Below, in pieces: positions 8,901 to 17,295 of a DNA stretch of 64,000 nt (position 1 is its first letter; every line of letters starts with the position of its first letter). The notes under the pieces are model-generated. The model had not been told where the DNA came from. It saw nothing but the letters and a program-made list of their open reading frames with translations, and ran no database searches. Source of the stretch: Maribacter cobaltidurans (GTDB lineage Bacteria > Bacteroidota > Bacteroidia > Flavobacteriales > Flavobacteriaceae); contig NZ_CP022957.1 of the NCBI RefSeq assembly GCF_002269385.1, positions 3,835,001 through 3,899,000 on the forward strand. Reading direction: 5' to 3'. The position numbers and the translations under genes were made by a program.

Positions 8901-9586
8901 CTATATGCGGTATCGTTCTTAAAATCCAATACGGTTAAAACACGGGTTGCTGGACTTACCAACCAAAGCTTTCCCTGTTGGTCCAAGGTCATCCTATAGA
9001 CCCCGGGATAGTCATAAACAAAGGCGTTCTCACCATCATAATAAGTTAGGGGTGCTAAGCTAGACCCTATCCAAATAGCCCCATCTTCCGTTTCTAAAAA
9101 GGAAGTGATATCATTATTTGCCAGACCTTCATTAGTTGAAAGCTGTAGGAGATTGGCATAGGTGCCTTCCATAATCCCAGGAGGTTTCATTTTAACAATT
9201 GTGGGCTTTTTTATAGGGGCTTTTGTAATTATAAAAGAAACAGAATCTAACTTTAATTCCTCCGTCGGATAATTGTCCCAATCCAAATTATATTCCTTCA
9301 TTGGGGACTTTAGCGGTTTAAATGTGTTGAGTTCAAAAGTTGCGTTGGGTAAGGCATCCACATTTAAGGAATAGGTCACCGGCGTCGTCAGCGTATCAGA
9401 AGTGATGGTTTCCCACTCAAAAGGTTCTGGTTCCGTAAATTGTAGCGGAATGGTCTCTGGCACTTTATAATTGCCAATAGTGGTTTCTGTTTCAGATTTA
9501 CTTTTTTTGTTACAGGATACAAGAAATATAGCTATGAAAAGGCCTGTTAATAATAAATTAGATTTATGAATTGGTCTGGTTTTCAT
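5915..9586 (-). CDS. Membrane histidine kinase with Reg_prop beta-propellers and Y_Y_Y domain
   Basis: The protein has 1223 residues. The N-terminus carries a lipobox-like FLVSC ending at Cys25. Residues about 140-770 hold repeated two-component-regulator propeller blades (DEDGAIWIG-, DSNDNLWLG- and GELWLGTTKG-like units). A Y_Y_Y domain follows (about 835-900), then one transmembrane helix (about 908-928), a coiled coil, and a kinase core. Phospho-acceptor His985 lies in GIAHEIQNPLNF. The ATPase part has DNGYGVP and the GTGLGLSLS lid. No receiver or AraC domain is fused, unlike the classical hybrid two-component systems of Bacteroides. It is separated from the next kinase by six bases and shares a nearly identical core with it. 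It likely senses an extracytoplasmic signal. Confidence 0.92.
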   Translation of the reverse strand: MKTRPIHKSNLLLTGLFIAIFLVSCNKKSKSETETTIGNYKVPETIPLQFTEPEPFEWETITSDTLTTPVTYSLNVDALPNATFELNTFKPLKSPMKEYNLDWDNYPTEELKLDSVSFIITKAPIKKPTIVKMKPPGIMEGTYANLLQLSTNEGLANNDITSFLETEDGAIWIGSSLAPLTYYDGENAFVYDYPGVYRMTLDQQGKLWLVSPATRVLTVLDFKNDTAYSITKTDSFIPFDIICDHAGTLYMASLNEGFYAMDPQMESLQRIANSGSSRPWRLMEDSNDNLWLGFVDGIKVLDKEGKELKTLPQIAAIEMNSVVTDITEDESGDIWLSLPDPSQTNNITSSTLLRLSLQEGTVKVLDAENGYNSTGTEMVEDSQGNLWIFGAKEAFILSENRNRHKTIALNSILQASLKIPRPLKRKDGSLWIATTDKGLVIANDFTLNTEYFDASRGLVDDQIWDIEESVGGELWLGTTKGINIIDQKNNTIKSLSHDILHSTNAITILNIEEISEEIYFINAGSGFSILDRKKNELTVYASNKKKNFRVWDVELINDHVFLLSTEEGVFTYDIKNNSLMKIISKTDPELLKSSIQTIMYYDKNEILWLPTKNGLAKVNLNANTISYLREEQGLCDNNTNVASFSKEGELWVATLNGIAIINFKDDTLTNLMRENGLSPTEVYDLVEKDSLMYAASVNGLIPIQKATVKTSTKGYHTFNGGLGFKSNDYLEGSPKFLKNQQFWSGVASPSSEFKLMVLDTAPKQDSTSGSVYITNLFVMDEEPGFEKHNSTDSLTNDVSSYAIKTQMEWDSVSTPYAIPEGLVLPYDQNSLSFSYGSGDVFNREQLTYRFILDGADDDWNYASNETKTKNYYNLKPGDYTFKVSARGFNNKWSVPDSLAFKISPPWWQTWWAYLIWILILASILRAYISFRARKLKKENRVLEERVSHRTEQLKNKIDELKATQSQLIQSEKMASLGELTAGIAHEIQNPLNFVNNFSEVNTELIEEMQEEIKKGDYEEVLALSNDIRDNQQKINHHGRRADGIVKGMLQHSRSSSNEKEPSNINAIADEYLRLAYHGLRAKDKSFNATLNTHFDESIGKINIVPQDVGRVILNLITNAFHAVIEKKKLEKEKQNDSFQPTVWVYTKRKGTTVYVSIRDNGYGVPDKVKDKIFQPFFTTKPSGQGTGLGLSLSYDIIKTHGGELLLETVKGEGTTFTITLPEV

Positions 9587-9592
9587 TTTGGC

Positions 9593-12500
9593 TTAATTGG
9601 TGAATATTAGATTAGGCAATTCTATTGTAAATATGGTACCCTCACCTTTTTTGGTTTCAACTTTTAGATTCCCGCTATGGCCTTTGGTGACAATATCGTA
9701 GCTCATGGATAATCCTAATCCAGTGCCCTGACCAGTGGGTTTGGTGGTGAAGAAGGGTTGGAATATTTTATCCAGTGCTTTTTGGGGTATACCGTTACCA
9801 TTATCCGATACCTCGATTTTCAAATGCTCTTTGGTCTTTTTAGTGCAGACAGAAACGATAGGTTTAAAATGGTCGTCCTGTTGTTTTTTCTCGTTGGTGG
9901 CGTAAAAAGCATTGGTAATCAGGTTTAAAATTACCCGCCCAATATCTTGGGGAACGATATTGATCTCTCCAATGGATTCATCAAAATCGGTTATTAATTC
10001 CGCATTAAAGGATTTATCCTTGGCGCGCAGTCCGTGATAAGCCAGACGCAGGTATTCATCTGCCAATGCATTGATGTCCGTTGGTTCCTTCTTGCCACTA
10101 CTGCTTCTGCTATGTTGCAGCATCCCTTTTACTATACCATCGGCACGTTTGCCATGGTGGTTTATTTTCTCGAGGTTTTGAATGATATCTTCCATGATGG
10201 CCTTCACTTCTTCAAAATCGCCATTTTCTATTTCCTCCTGCATTTCCTCCAACAATTCTTTACTGACTTCGGAAAAATTATTGACAAAATTCAAAGGGTT
10301 TTGGATTTCATGGGCGATTCCAGCGGTCAGTTCCCCAAGTGAAGCCATTTTCTCGGACTGAATCAATTGTTTTTGCGTGGCTTGCAAATCATCCAATGTA
10401 GCTTCTAATCTTTCTTTTTCTACTTTTATAAGTAACGCCTGGTGTTCTGCCTTTTTAAGGTCTAAAAACCGGATATAGGTTTGATCAAAAACTTTTGCAA
10501 AACGAGTTAGTATTGATTCTACCTCTTGTATTAAGCTTTCCCCTGTAACGATTAGTAGGTGACCATGTGTGAAATGTGCGCTGCTAAGGACTAATTTTTC
10601 TGGTAATTGCCCTATGGATTCTTTTTTCCAAGGTGCATAGTGTGAAATGATTTTATGATGCTTAACATTTTCTTTTCCTTCTAATTCTGTAGCGTGAAAT
10701 TCTTCCTTCTTTTTCCAACTTTTATAGCGATTCTTTAAATGTTGATCTGCGTTAAACGGAAGCGTCCAAAAATTCTTAAAAGCTTCATAGTTGGCATCTG
10801 TCATCCAAACTTTCCACTGTTTGTTTTCTTCATCATTTATAAGATAACCGCAAGAAAAAGGTGTCACTCCTAATTTATAGAACTCTTGGTACAGTACTTC
10901 TGCTGCTTCAGAAAGTTCATCACTTTGGTGCATTGCCATGGCGCGTGACCTAACGCGTTCAAGGGCAATATCAATTTGAGTTTCTCGCGCTCTCTTTTCC
11001 GATTTTTGCAAATCCATAAATCGGATATAGGCTTGCTCAAAAACCTTGGCAAAGCGTTTTAATATTTCAGCATGGTTTTCAGAGGGTTCATCTTTATTGA
11101 ACGAAGGGATGAGTATTGCTGAATTTTTAGACCAAGCTGCCGTAACTCTATGTTCTTTGGCTTGTAGCGCATGCTGTTTAAATTCATCAGGAAAGTGCTT
11201 ATAATCACTATGCTCAAATGCATATTCGAAAAAACTGTTCTTGTCTTTGACTGAAAATTCTTTTGAAAAATAGACGTCACCTCTATTCTTGGACTCCCAG
11301 GTATCATTAAATATTGTGGATTCAAAATAGGGCACCAAATAATTTCCTGAATATGAAAAATCTTCAGCGGCAATCCAGTGCATCACGTCTTTATTATCTG
11401 AAAAATAGGTACAAAGAATCACACCTCCTGCATCAAAAATTACTCCTAAATCTCTAAGTTTTTCAGCAACTAAAGCAACGACTTCTTGTAACTCACCTGT
11501 TGTATGCATTGCTAAGGAACGCGAACGGATTTTTTCTAAAGCAGCTTCAATTTGTGCTTCCCGGGCCTGAGCTTCGGCTTTTTTTAGATCAAGAAAGCGT
11601 GTATAGGTTTGTTCAAACACCTTTCCAAATCGTTTGAAAATATCATGGGAATCTGGCACAGCTTCATAAGTAATAAACATTACATAGCCGTATTTAAAAT
11701 AACAGATATGGAATATTTGAAATGTAGGAAGTTCTAATCCTGCATCCTTAAGTTCCTTCAGTATACTGCCTACATTAGGGAGTTCCATCATAAATTCGTA
11801 ATGCTTTACCAAAGCCTCACCCCCCAATTCTTTTACATGAAATGTTTTACCATTTTTCTGCGGTGTATAAAAATCATACCCTTCGCCAATACTAGGTAAA
11901 ATAAAGCCTTTTTGGATTTCACCCTCTGAGCTCATATTACAACTTGCGTTGTGTTTTTCATTTTGCCAAATGCAATAGCCAGCGCTCCATGCAGGAATCC
12001 CCAATTCTTGAACCTGAAGGAATAAATCGTTCGCAGCAAGCGGCAATTCCTCACTTTTTTGCATAGCCATCGTTCGAGAACGCACTTTTTCTAAGGCATT
12101 TTCTATTTGTGCTTCCCTTGTTTGTGCTTCTGCTTTTTGAAGATCGATAAAACGGGTATGGGTTTGTTGAAACACCTTTCCAAAGCGCATCAGCACTGCG
12201 TTTTCTTCTGCTGTAAAAGGAATTCCAGAAAAATTCTCAATATATAAACCAATACTTTCCAGTAACACTGTAGATATTGCTAAACCATCAAATTTTAAAT
12301 ATGTTTTTTTGGTGTCTTCCGTTAAGTCTGGAATAAATTCAAAAAGATCATTATAAAATTTGTTTTTCTCTTCAAAACCCAATTGGTTGGCGAAAAACCG
12401 TTGCCCTTTTTTCTTGGCCTTGTTAAAGCAGTTCCAATGGGCACAATCAAAATAGGGAAGGGTTATCTCAGGAAATACAGCATGCTGATCTGCCAGCCAA

Positions 12501-14308
12501 ATATGCATATCCTTATTGTTATTATAATCCAGAATAAATCCAGCATGCTCAATGTGTATATTCAACTGTACAAATTGGTCATATATTACCTGAATGACGT
12601 CTTTGAATTCATCACTGCTATGCATTGCCATACTTCTGGAACGTACACGTTCAAGGGCAGCTTCAATTCTTGCTTCTCGTGCTTGGGCTTCTGCTTTTTG
12701 AAGGTCGAGGAAGCGGGTATACGTTTGTCCGAAAACATTTGCAAAGCGTTGAAAAATGGTATGGGCTTCCGGCACATGCTCATATGTGATGAAAAGAATG
12801 TACCCATACTTAAAGAAAGCAATATTATCAATCTGATAGTCGGGTAGGCTAAGACCCGAGTCCTCCATGGCTCTAAGCGAATCACCTATAACGGGAATTG
12901 ATTTTAAATACTCATAATGCGCCTTGCATTTGGCCCCTGAAAATTCTTCTACATGAAACTTTTCTCCTAGCTGTCCCTTCTTATAAAAATCTAAAAAGAA
13001 TTTATCTCTAGGGGTTTTGTAGAAAGGTAATTTCCCATTCTCACTGGTGAACCATTCGCCATCCCCTTCATCATTGTCCGCATAGATATGAAAAGCGCAT
13101 CCCCAGGTTTTGATTCCTAGATTACGTACCTGTTCGTCCAACAGGGCAGAGGCCTCTGCCAACTCTGAACTGTTGCGCATGGCCATGGTACGGCTTCTTA
13201 CTTTTTCTAAAGCGAGTTCTATTTCTATCCTACGGGCCTGTTTTTCCGCTTTTTGAAGGTCTAAAAATCTACGGTGAGCCAAGTCGAACGCTCCAGCAAA
13301 ACGTTCCAAAATTTCAAGGTCTGCCAGTGGCGGATTTTCAACTACCCCAGGTAAGCTATACCCGATTTCCCCATGGGTAGTACGCGCCATAATGAAGGTA
13401 AGTCCACCAATATGCCGGACATCGTCATGACTTGGTGCCTGGGGATCTATATTCTGAAAATCGCCCAAGGTTATCATTTTATCTATATACGCTAAGGCCT
13501 CTTCGGCCTCCATAGGATAGACGATCAAAGGTTTTTTGCTCTTTTCCCATTTGGCCAACAACGGGATATCCCCATGGATGTGTCTGGGTAACTCCATTAC
13601 AAAACCTATTTTGGTTCCGTCCCCAGAAGTCATTGCCTTCTCGTATGTATCGGGCAGCCACATCATATGCCAGAAATAATGTGCTTCGTGACCTAGGTTA
13701 GTGAATTCGGTCCGCATGGTGACCACAATATCCAGCAGGTCTGTAGATTCTTTCATTGCTACCGCTTTTGCACGGATTCTTTGCAATGCTCCCTCTATTT
13801 CCAACTCACGATTTTTTTCTTCGAGTTCTTTTGTGCGGCGTTGTATGGCTTCGCGTAATTGTAGGTTTTCTGCTGTAACTTGATTGTAACCAATTGTTTC
13901 ACCTTCTTGCGCCTTACTGTCCGGTGTGGAATAATGTTGATATATGAATCTCCAACCTTCTTTACTCTTTCTGAGTGCATTGGTAAAACGAAAACGGCTA
14001 TAAAATGACCAATCTTTTCCATTCTTAAACCAGGCATCGAACAAATGAGTGATAAAAAACAATTCACCAAACTGTTCCACAATTTTGGTTTCGTTGCGCA
14101 GTTCAGATTTTCCGGAAAGCTGTTCGGCAGTTGATTTAAAGAAGTTGGTGGTTTCTGTTCTGTTTAAAAACTCTTCATTGTTGGTTGAACCTATGAAATG
14201 AAAGGTATTATCAAAATAGGAACCGTACGTTTTTACATCGCCGTTAAGGTAGCTGTACAACCAAGCGTCATACACTTTAAGGAGTTCAGTTTCTTCTTGT
14301 TTGGTCAA
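9593..14308 (-). CDS. Giant cytoplasmic histidine kinase: NTF2-like head, six tandem sensor modules, kinase core
   Basis: The protein has 1571 residues with no signal peptide or obvious membrane helix. Residues 5-130 look like an NTF2/SnoaL fold. A coiled coil (about 145-185) is followed by six repeats of about 185-190 residues starting near residues 173, 366, 549, 738, 921 and 1114. Each begins with a helix like ALEKVRSRTMAM and ends with a helix like RFLDLQKAEAQAREAQIE. A kinase core follows, with His1333 in GIAHEIQNPLNF and a GTGLGLSMS lid. The modules may be GAF-like small-molecule sensors joined by signalling helices (inference). It is the first gene of the operon that ends with the cyclase and the PycTM-type protein. 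The ligand is unknown. Confidence 0.9.
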   Translation of the reverse strand: MTKQEETELLKVYDAWLYSYLNGDVKTYGSYFDNTFHFIGSTNNEEFLNRTETTNFFKSTAEQLSGKSELRNETKIVEQFGELFFITHLFDAWFKNGKDWSFYSRFRFTNALRKSKEGWRFIYQHYSTPDSKAQEGETIGYNQVTAENLQLREAIQRRTKELEEKNRELEIEGALQRIRAKAVAMKESTDLLDIVVTMRTEFTNLGHEAHYFWHMMWLPDTYEKAMTSGDGTKIGFVMELPRHIHGDIPLLAKWEKSKKPLIVYPMEAEEALAYIDKMITLGDFQNIDPQAPSHDDVRHIGGLTFIMARTTHGEIGYSLPGVVENPPLADLEILERFAGAFDLAHRRFLDLQKAEKQARRIEIELALEKVRSRTMAMRNSSELAEASALLDEQVRNLGIKTWGCAFHIYADNDEGDGEWFTSENGKLPFYKTPRDKFFLDFYKKGQLGEKFHVEEFSGAKCKAHYEYLKSIPVIGDSLRAMEDSGLSLPDYQIDNIAFFKYGYILFITYEHVPEAHTIFQRFANVFGQTYTRFLDLQKAEAQAREARIEAALERVRSRSMAMHSSDEFKDVIQVIYDQFVQLNIHIEHAGFILDYNNNKDMHIWLADQHAVFPEITLPYFDCAHWNCFNKAKKKGQRFFANQLGFEEKNKFYNDLFEFIPDLTEDTKKTYLKFDGLAISTVLLESIGLYIENFSGIPFTAEENAVLMRFGKVFQQTHTRFIDLQKAEAQTREAQIENALEKVRSRTMAMQKSEELPLAANDLFLQVQELGIPAWSAGYCIWQNEKHNASCNMSSEGEIQKGFILPSIGEGYDFYTPQKNGKTFHVKELGGEALVKHYEFMMELPNVGSILKELKDAGLELPTFQIFHICYFKYGYVMFITYEAVPDSHDIFKRFGKVFEQTYTRFLDLKKAEAQAREAQIEAALEKIRSRSLAMHTTGELQEVVALVAEKLRDLGVIFDAGGVILCTYFSDNKDVMHWIAAEDFSYSGNYLVPYFESTIFNDTWESKNRGDVYFSKEFSVKDKNSFFEYAFEHSDYKHFPDEFKQHALQAKEHRVTAAWSKNSAILIPSFNKDEPSENHAEILKRFAKVFEQAYIRFMDLQKSEKRARETQIDIALERVRSRAMAMHQSDELSEAAEVLYQEFYKLGVTPFSCGYLINDEENKQWKVWMTDANYEAFKNFWTLPFNADQHLKNRYKSWKKKEEFHATELEGKENVKHHKIISHYAPWKKESIGQLPEKLVLSSAHFTHGHLLIVTGESLIQEVESILTRFAKVFDQTYIRFLDLKKAEHQALLIKVEKERLEATLDDLQATQKQLIQSEKMASLGELTAGIAHEIQNPLNFVNNFSEVSKELLEEMQEEIENGDFEEVKAIMEDIIQNLEKINHHGKRADGIVKGMLQHSRSSSGKKEPTDINALADEYLRLAYHGLRAKDKSFNAELITDFDESIGEINIVPQDIGRVILNLITNAFYATNEKKQQDDHFKPIVSVCTKKTKEHLKIEVSDNGNGIPQKALDKIFQPFFTTKPTGQGTGLGLSMSYDIVTKGHSGNLKVETKKGEGTIFTIELPNLIFTN

Positions 14309-14533
14309 TTTTACAGTTGGTTTTTCTATTGTAAATCAGGAACTCTCAATTCCTTTTGTTGATGTAACACCGAAAAAAAATTAGAAAAATTTAGTATTCT
14401 AATCCTTAAGGCTATGGCCATAAAATCAATCTGCTTCGTTCAAAGTACTTTATGGCATTGTTTATATGTACAGCGTTTGCATTCCTGAGCTAAATATAAG
14501 CCCGATGGTAAATCGGGAACACGTTCCATTTTT

Positions 14534-14869
14534 TTAATAAATCAGGTTATCCAAGAGTTTATCCAAATAGCGTTCCGATACAGAGAATTTTTTATCCGAA
14601 TGAAAGACTTCATTGATTTCCTCTCTAAGATCGGTCAGCTCCATATGACTGAACTTAAGCTTGGCTACCGCATTCTCAATTTTTTGCAGGCTAGTATCTT
14701 GATGATCATTTTTAAATTCTTCAAAAATGGCATCAAACGTTGTTTTGTCTGTCTTTGATTTAATAAGGTCAATCTCTTTCTTGGTTTGAACGAAATCCGC
14801 CTGTGCAGATAGCAATAGCAAATAAACTTTGAGTTGTTCCTTAGACCAATTTTTACTTGAATTATGCAT
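14534..14869 (-). CDS. Small acidic helical protein, possibly TerB-like
   Basis: The protein has 111 residues and is predicted largely helical and soluble. The pattern WSKEQLKVYLLLLSAQADF followed by alternating charged helices and a late FHSDKKFS resembles small TerB-like proteins common in Flavobacteriaceae. That match is from memory only, and TerB metal-ligand residues are not clear. It stands alone between the kinase operon promoter region and the cupin gene, all on the minus strand. No function is assigned. Confidence 0.62.
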   Translation of the reverse strand: MHNSSKNWSKEQLKVYLLLLSAQADFVQTKKEIDLIKSKTDKTTFDAIFEEFKNDHQDTSLQKIENAVAKLKFSHMELTDLREEINEVFHSDKKFSVSERYLDKLLDNLIY

Positions 14870-14922
14870 AGCGGTATTTATACGGTTGTTGTGCGTTCGT
14901 ATTTTTGTCCGTTTTAAAAGCC

Positions 14923-15378
14923 CTATTGTTTCATTTCAACTCTAATGAGTCTAATTGTTTTTGTGTCGCTTAGATTCTCTACTGAATGAGGTGCTTCGGG
15001 CTCTTTGTACATTGTCATTGGAAAAACAAGAGGTTCAGGTATTTGACGAGTATCCATAATTACATTCCCTTCTCCATCACGGTCAATGAAATCTCCTGCT
15101 TCCATTATGTAAAGTACACTTGGCCACTGATGATGATGGACAGGTTCTAATTCTTTTGGCGCAAGAGTTACTTCCAAAACTCTTACTTTGTCATTTTCCA
15201 ATAAAATTTTATGGTTATTTGGTGCAGACACAACTGCATCTTGATCTTTAGGCCAATCCGCTGGATTTCCAGTTTTGTACAAAAGCTTTTGTTCATCGGT
15301 TGTTTGTCCGTGAACAGAAATAGTCGAAAAGGCTGTAAAGCAAATCACAGCAATTAAAAATTTAAATGTTGATTTCAT
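14923..15378 (-). CDS. Exported small cupin-like protein
   Basis: The protein has 151 residues. Residues 1-24 are a signal peptide ending in VHGQ. The central part has the cupin metal motif as PVHHHQWP with a later PEAPHSVENL segment supplying the final histidine. The fold is a single beta-barrel. Small periplasmic cupins bind a metal and may act as dioxygenases, isomerases or sensors; nothing here selects one. The gene is single, with a perfect 12-bp palindrome about 77 bases upstream of its start that could be an operator. Confidence 0.75.
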   Translation of the reverse strand: MKSTFKFLIAVICFTAFSTISVHGQTTDEQKLLYKTGNPADWPKDQDAVVSAPNNHKILLENDKVRVLEVTLAPKELEPVHHHQWPSVLYIMEAGDFIDRDGEGNVIMDTRQIPEPLVFPMTMYKEPEAPHSVENLSDTKTIRLIRVEMKQ

Positions 15379-15454
15379 ATTTTGGTCAGTTTTAATTTGA
15401 AGTTCTTACTCTAATCGGTTTTCAGCTTTCCCGTTTTTCTTTATTAATGTCGTT

Positions 15455-15466
15455 CGTCATATGACG
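15455..15466. promoter_or_regulatory. Perfect 12-bp palindrome upstream of the cupin gene
   Basis: CGTCATATGACG is a perfect palindrome in an otherwise AT-rich 185-bp gap. It lies 77 bases upstream of the cupin start at 15378. A dimeric regulator could bind it, but the binding protein is unknown and a single palindrome of this size can occur by chance. Confidence 0.3.
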
Positions 15467-15563
15467 CACAACAAGTGAATAGCATATTCTTTTAATTTAA
15501 TATGTCATTTATATTTTAGATTTTTAAAATGATATTTTGTCGATGTCGAATAGTCTATAATAG

Positions 15564-15962
15564 TTAATTGTTCATGGCATCCGCCAATTTTTTGGTATCT
15601 GCATATTGTTGAAAGGATACAACTTTTCCATTTTTCAATTTCCAAAAATGGGCAACCTGGGCATCATACACCGCACCATTATCTTTCCTTTTGGCATCAT
15701 AACGTAAAGTTGCGAGTACTTTATCATTATACATATCATGTAGTTCGATGTCCTTTAGGTTAAAATATTCATTTTCAGTTCCTAATCGGGCAAAAACACC
15801 ATTTAATACGGCATTAGGACCTATGTAAGGATTACCATCTGCAAATGCGTTACCCTCTGCTTCGTTCCACACCACTTTTTCATCTAATAAATCCAGCACC
15901 ACAGGAACATCCCCATTAGAGAAAGCCTTATAAATATTGTCAATTATAGTTGTATTTTTCAT
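15564..15962 (-). CDS. NTF2/SnoaL-fold small protein
   Basis: The protein has 132 residues and no signal peptide. The pattern of an opening helix (NIYKAFSNGDVPVVLDLLDE), a VVWNEAEG strand, and a closing antiparallel sheet (AQVAHFWKLKNGKVVSFQQYAD) is typical of the SnoaL-like/NTF2 superfamily of small alpha+beta barrels. These act as ketosteroid-isomerase-like enzymes or ligand-binding proteins. Substrate unknown. It is one of three NTF2-fold sequences within 9 kb, with the kinase head at 13.9-14.3 kb and the lipoprotein at 17.3-17.8 kb. Confidence 0.78.
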   Translation of the reverse strand: MKNTTIIDNIYKAFSNGDVPVVLDLLDEKVVWNEAEGNAFADGNPYIGPNAVLNGVFARLGTENEYFNLKDIELHDMYNDKVLATLRYDAKRKDNGAVYDAQVAHFWKLKNGKVVSFQQYADTKKLADAMNN

Positions 15963-16530
15963 GCGAATATTATTCTGAGTTTCCTTAAATTATTCTATTG
16001 GTTTGGGTATTTTTTATTGTATTAGATTAATAAACAGGCAGATTCCTATTGTCTATTGATGAGTTGCTAACATTCAAAAAAAAAAAATTTATGTTGACAA
16101 GAAGTTTCCCCCTAAATTTGTCTGCCTGTTATTTTTAAACTGTCATTAGATAATTATTCTTAAAAAAGTACAGTTGGTGTTAAATGGTTTATATTTTGGT
16201 TTCAACTATTTTCAGAAGCTTTCATTTTACATATCGATTCTACTTTTTGAAAAATCTATAATGGTCTATTTTAAAGGAATCAATTTTAGATATGAATTGC
16301 AATCGATTTTGGACGGATGGTATTTTAAACTGTCCGAATGTCACTTTTTATTTATCGAAGCTTTTTGTAATGGATTTAATTTGAAAATCAAAAGATGAAT
16401 TTCTATACTAGATGAGAGTTTAGAATTTAATCAGGATTAGGAGTAAGGGAGTTTGCCAGTAGCAACTTAATACCTCTGTTATAATAATTAGAATTTCTAA
16501 ACCTAAAAAAAATTTTTGTTCGGACTAACT
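15963..16530. other. 568-bp AT-rich gap without a convincing gene
   Basis: The only plus-strand reading frame of note is 16174-16398 (74 codons), rich in Phe, Ile and Leu from AT-rich sequence and without family features, so it is not called. A 10-bp inverted pair, AACAGGCAGA at 16033-16042 and its complement at 16121-16130, encloses an A-run near 16076-16087. A single LytTR-like half-site ACAGTTGGT is at 16170-16178. No RNA gene is recognised. Confidence 0.5.
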
Positions 16531-17226
16531 TTAGGTTATAATAGTGCTCGTTAAAATTTGTTCATTGATTGTACCATCATTATTCATAGCTACATAGTAA
16601 GAATGATTTTGACCGTCCAATGAAACAGAGGTGTATACTTTTTCATTAATAAAGTGAATGGCTGACCGATCATCACATGCATAACCATCGGTCAATTTTC
16701 CGGAAAGTATATTGTTATGGTACAAGGGACGTCGGGAAGCTTCCGAATTATAATGCGGACAGTGACTTTTGTCAATAAACGACATTCCTTCAACAATGCT
16801 TAATTCTTTGGGTCTAGAATCGGTGGTGCCTCCATTGAACCAACAGAGGGAACCTGCGCTACCACCGCCCATGACAACTCCGTTTTTGTAAGCCTTTTTC
16901 AAAGCAACATCAATACCTTGGGCTTTCCAAATGGAAAGCATATTTAGGGTATTACCACCACCAACGACAATCGCATCCATTTTTGAAATAATCTCTTCAA
17001 AAGATTCTTTTTGGTCATAAGAGTTGATCCAAACGCTCATGACATGTGGTACCACGTTGATTTGCGAACAGACTTCGTAAAAGGCATCGATGTATGTTGG
17101 GTCTTCACCGCTTGCGGTAGGTATAAAGCAGAGGTTGGGCTTTTTCTTGCCTGTTGCCTCTGCCATATATTTTAAAAACTGAACAGTGTGTCTCCCACTG
17201 CCATACACTAAAAGTTGTCTTTTCAT
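16531..17226 (-). CDS. Peptidase E-like (S51) dipeptidase
   Basis: The protein has 231 residues and no signal peptide, so it is cytoplasmic. The nucleophile elbow is GGGSAGS with Ser123, preceded by VVGGGNTLNML (87-97), and followed by HCPHYNSEASRR. These are S51 features: a serine in a glutamine-amidotransferase-like fold with a nearby His and acidic residue. Members cleave after N-terminal aspartate (aspartyl dipeptidase) or process cyanophycin dipeptides. The preference here cannot be read from sequence. It is monocistronic or paired with the NTF2 lipoprotein gene 69 bases upstream on the same strand. Confidence 0.85.
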   Translation of the reverse strand: MKRQLLVYGSGRHTVQFLKYMAEATGKKKPNLCFIPTASGEDPTYIDAFYEVCSQINVVPHVMSVWINSYDQKESFEEIISKMDAIVVGGGNTLNMLSIWKAQGIDVALKKAYKNGVVMGGGSAGSLCWFNGGTTDSRPKELSIVEGMSFIDKSHCPHYNSEASRRPLYHNNILSGKLTDGYACDDRSAIHFINEKVYTSVSLDGQNHSYYVAMNNDGTINEQILTSTIIT

Positions 17227-17295
17227 AAAGACAAATTAATTTATTCTAAAGTCATTTAAAAAAGATAGTACTACTTTTTTAAATAGAATATTATT

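Noticed and set aside
12383..12847. 154-codon plus-strand frame inside the giant kinase gene
   Set aside because: It is antisense to repeated, clearly coding sequence with strong protein-family signal on the other strand.
14313..14321. LytTR operator in front of the kinase-cyclase operon
   Set aside because: Only one half-site (ACAGTTGGT) is present, oriented away from the operon, with no second half 21-22 bp away.
16174..16398. 74-codon plus-strand frame in the 15.9-16.5 kb gap
   Set aside because: Composition follows AT-rich DNA (Phe, Ile, Leu, Tyr), no domain or signal peptide, and it overlaps a LytTR-like half-site.
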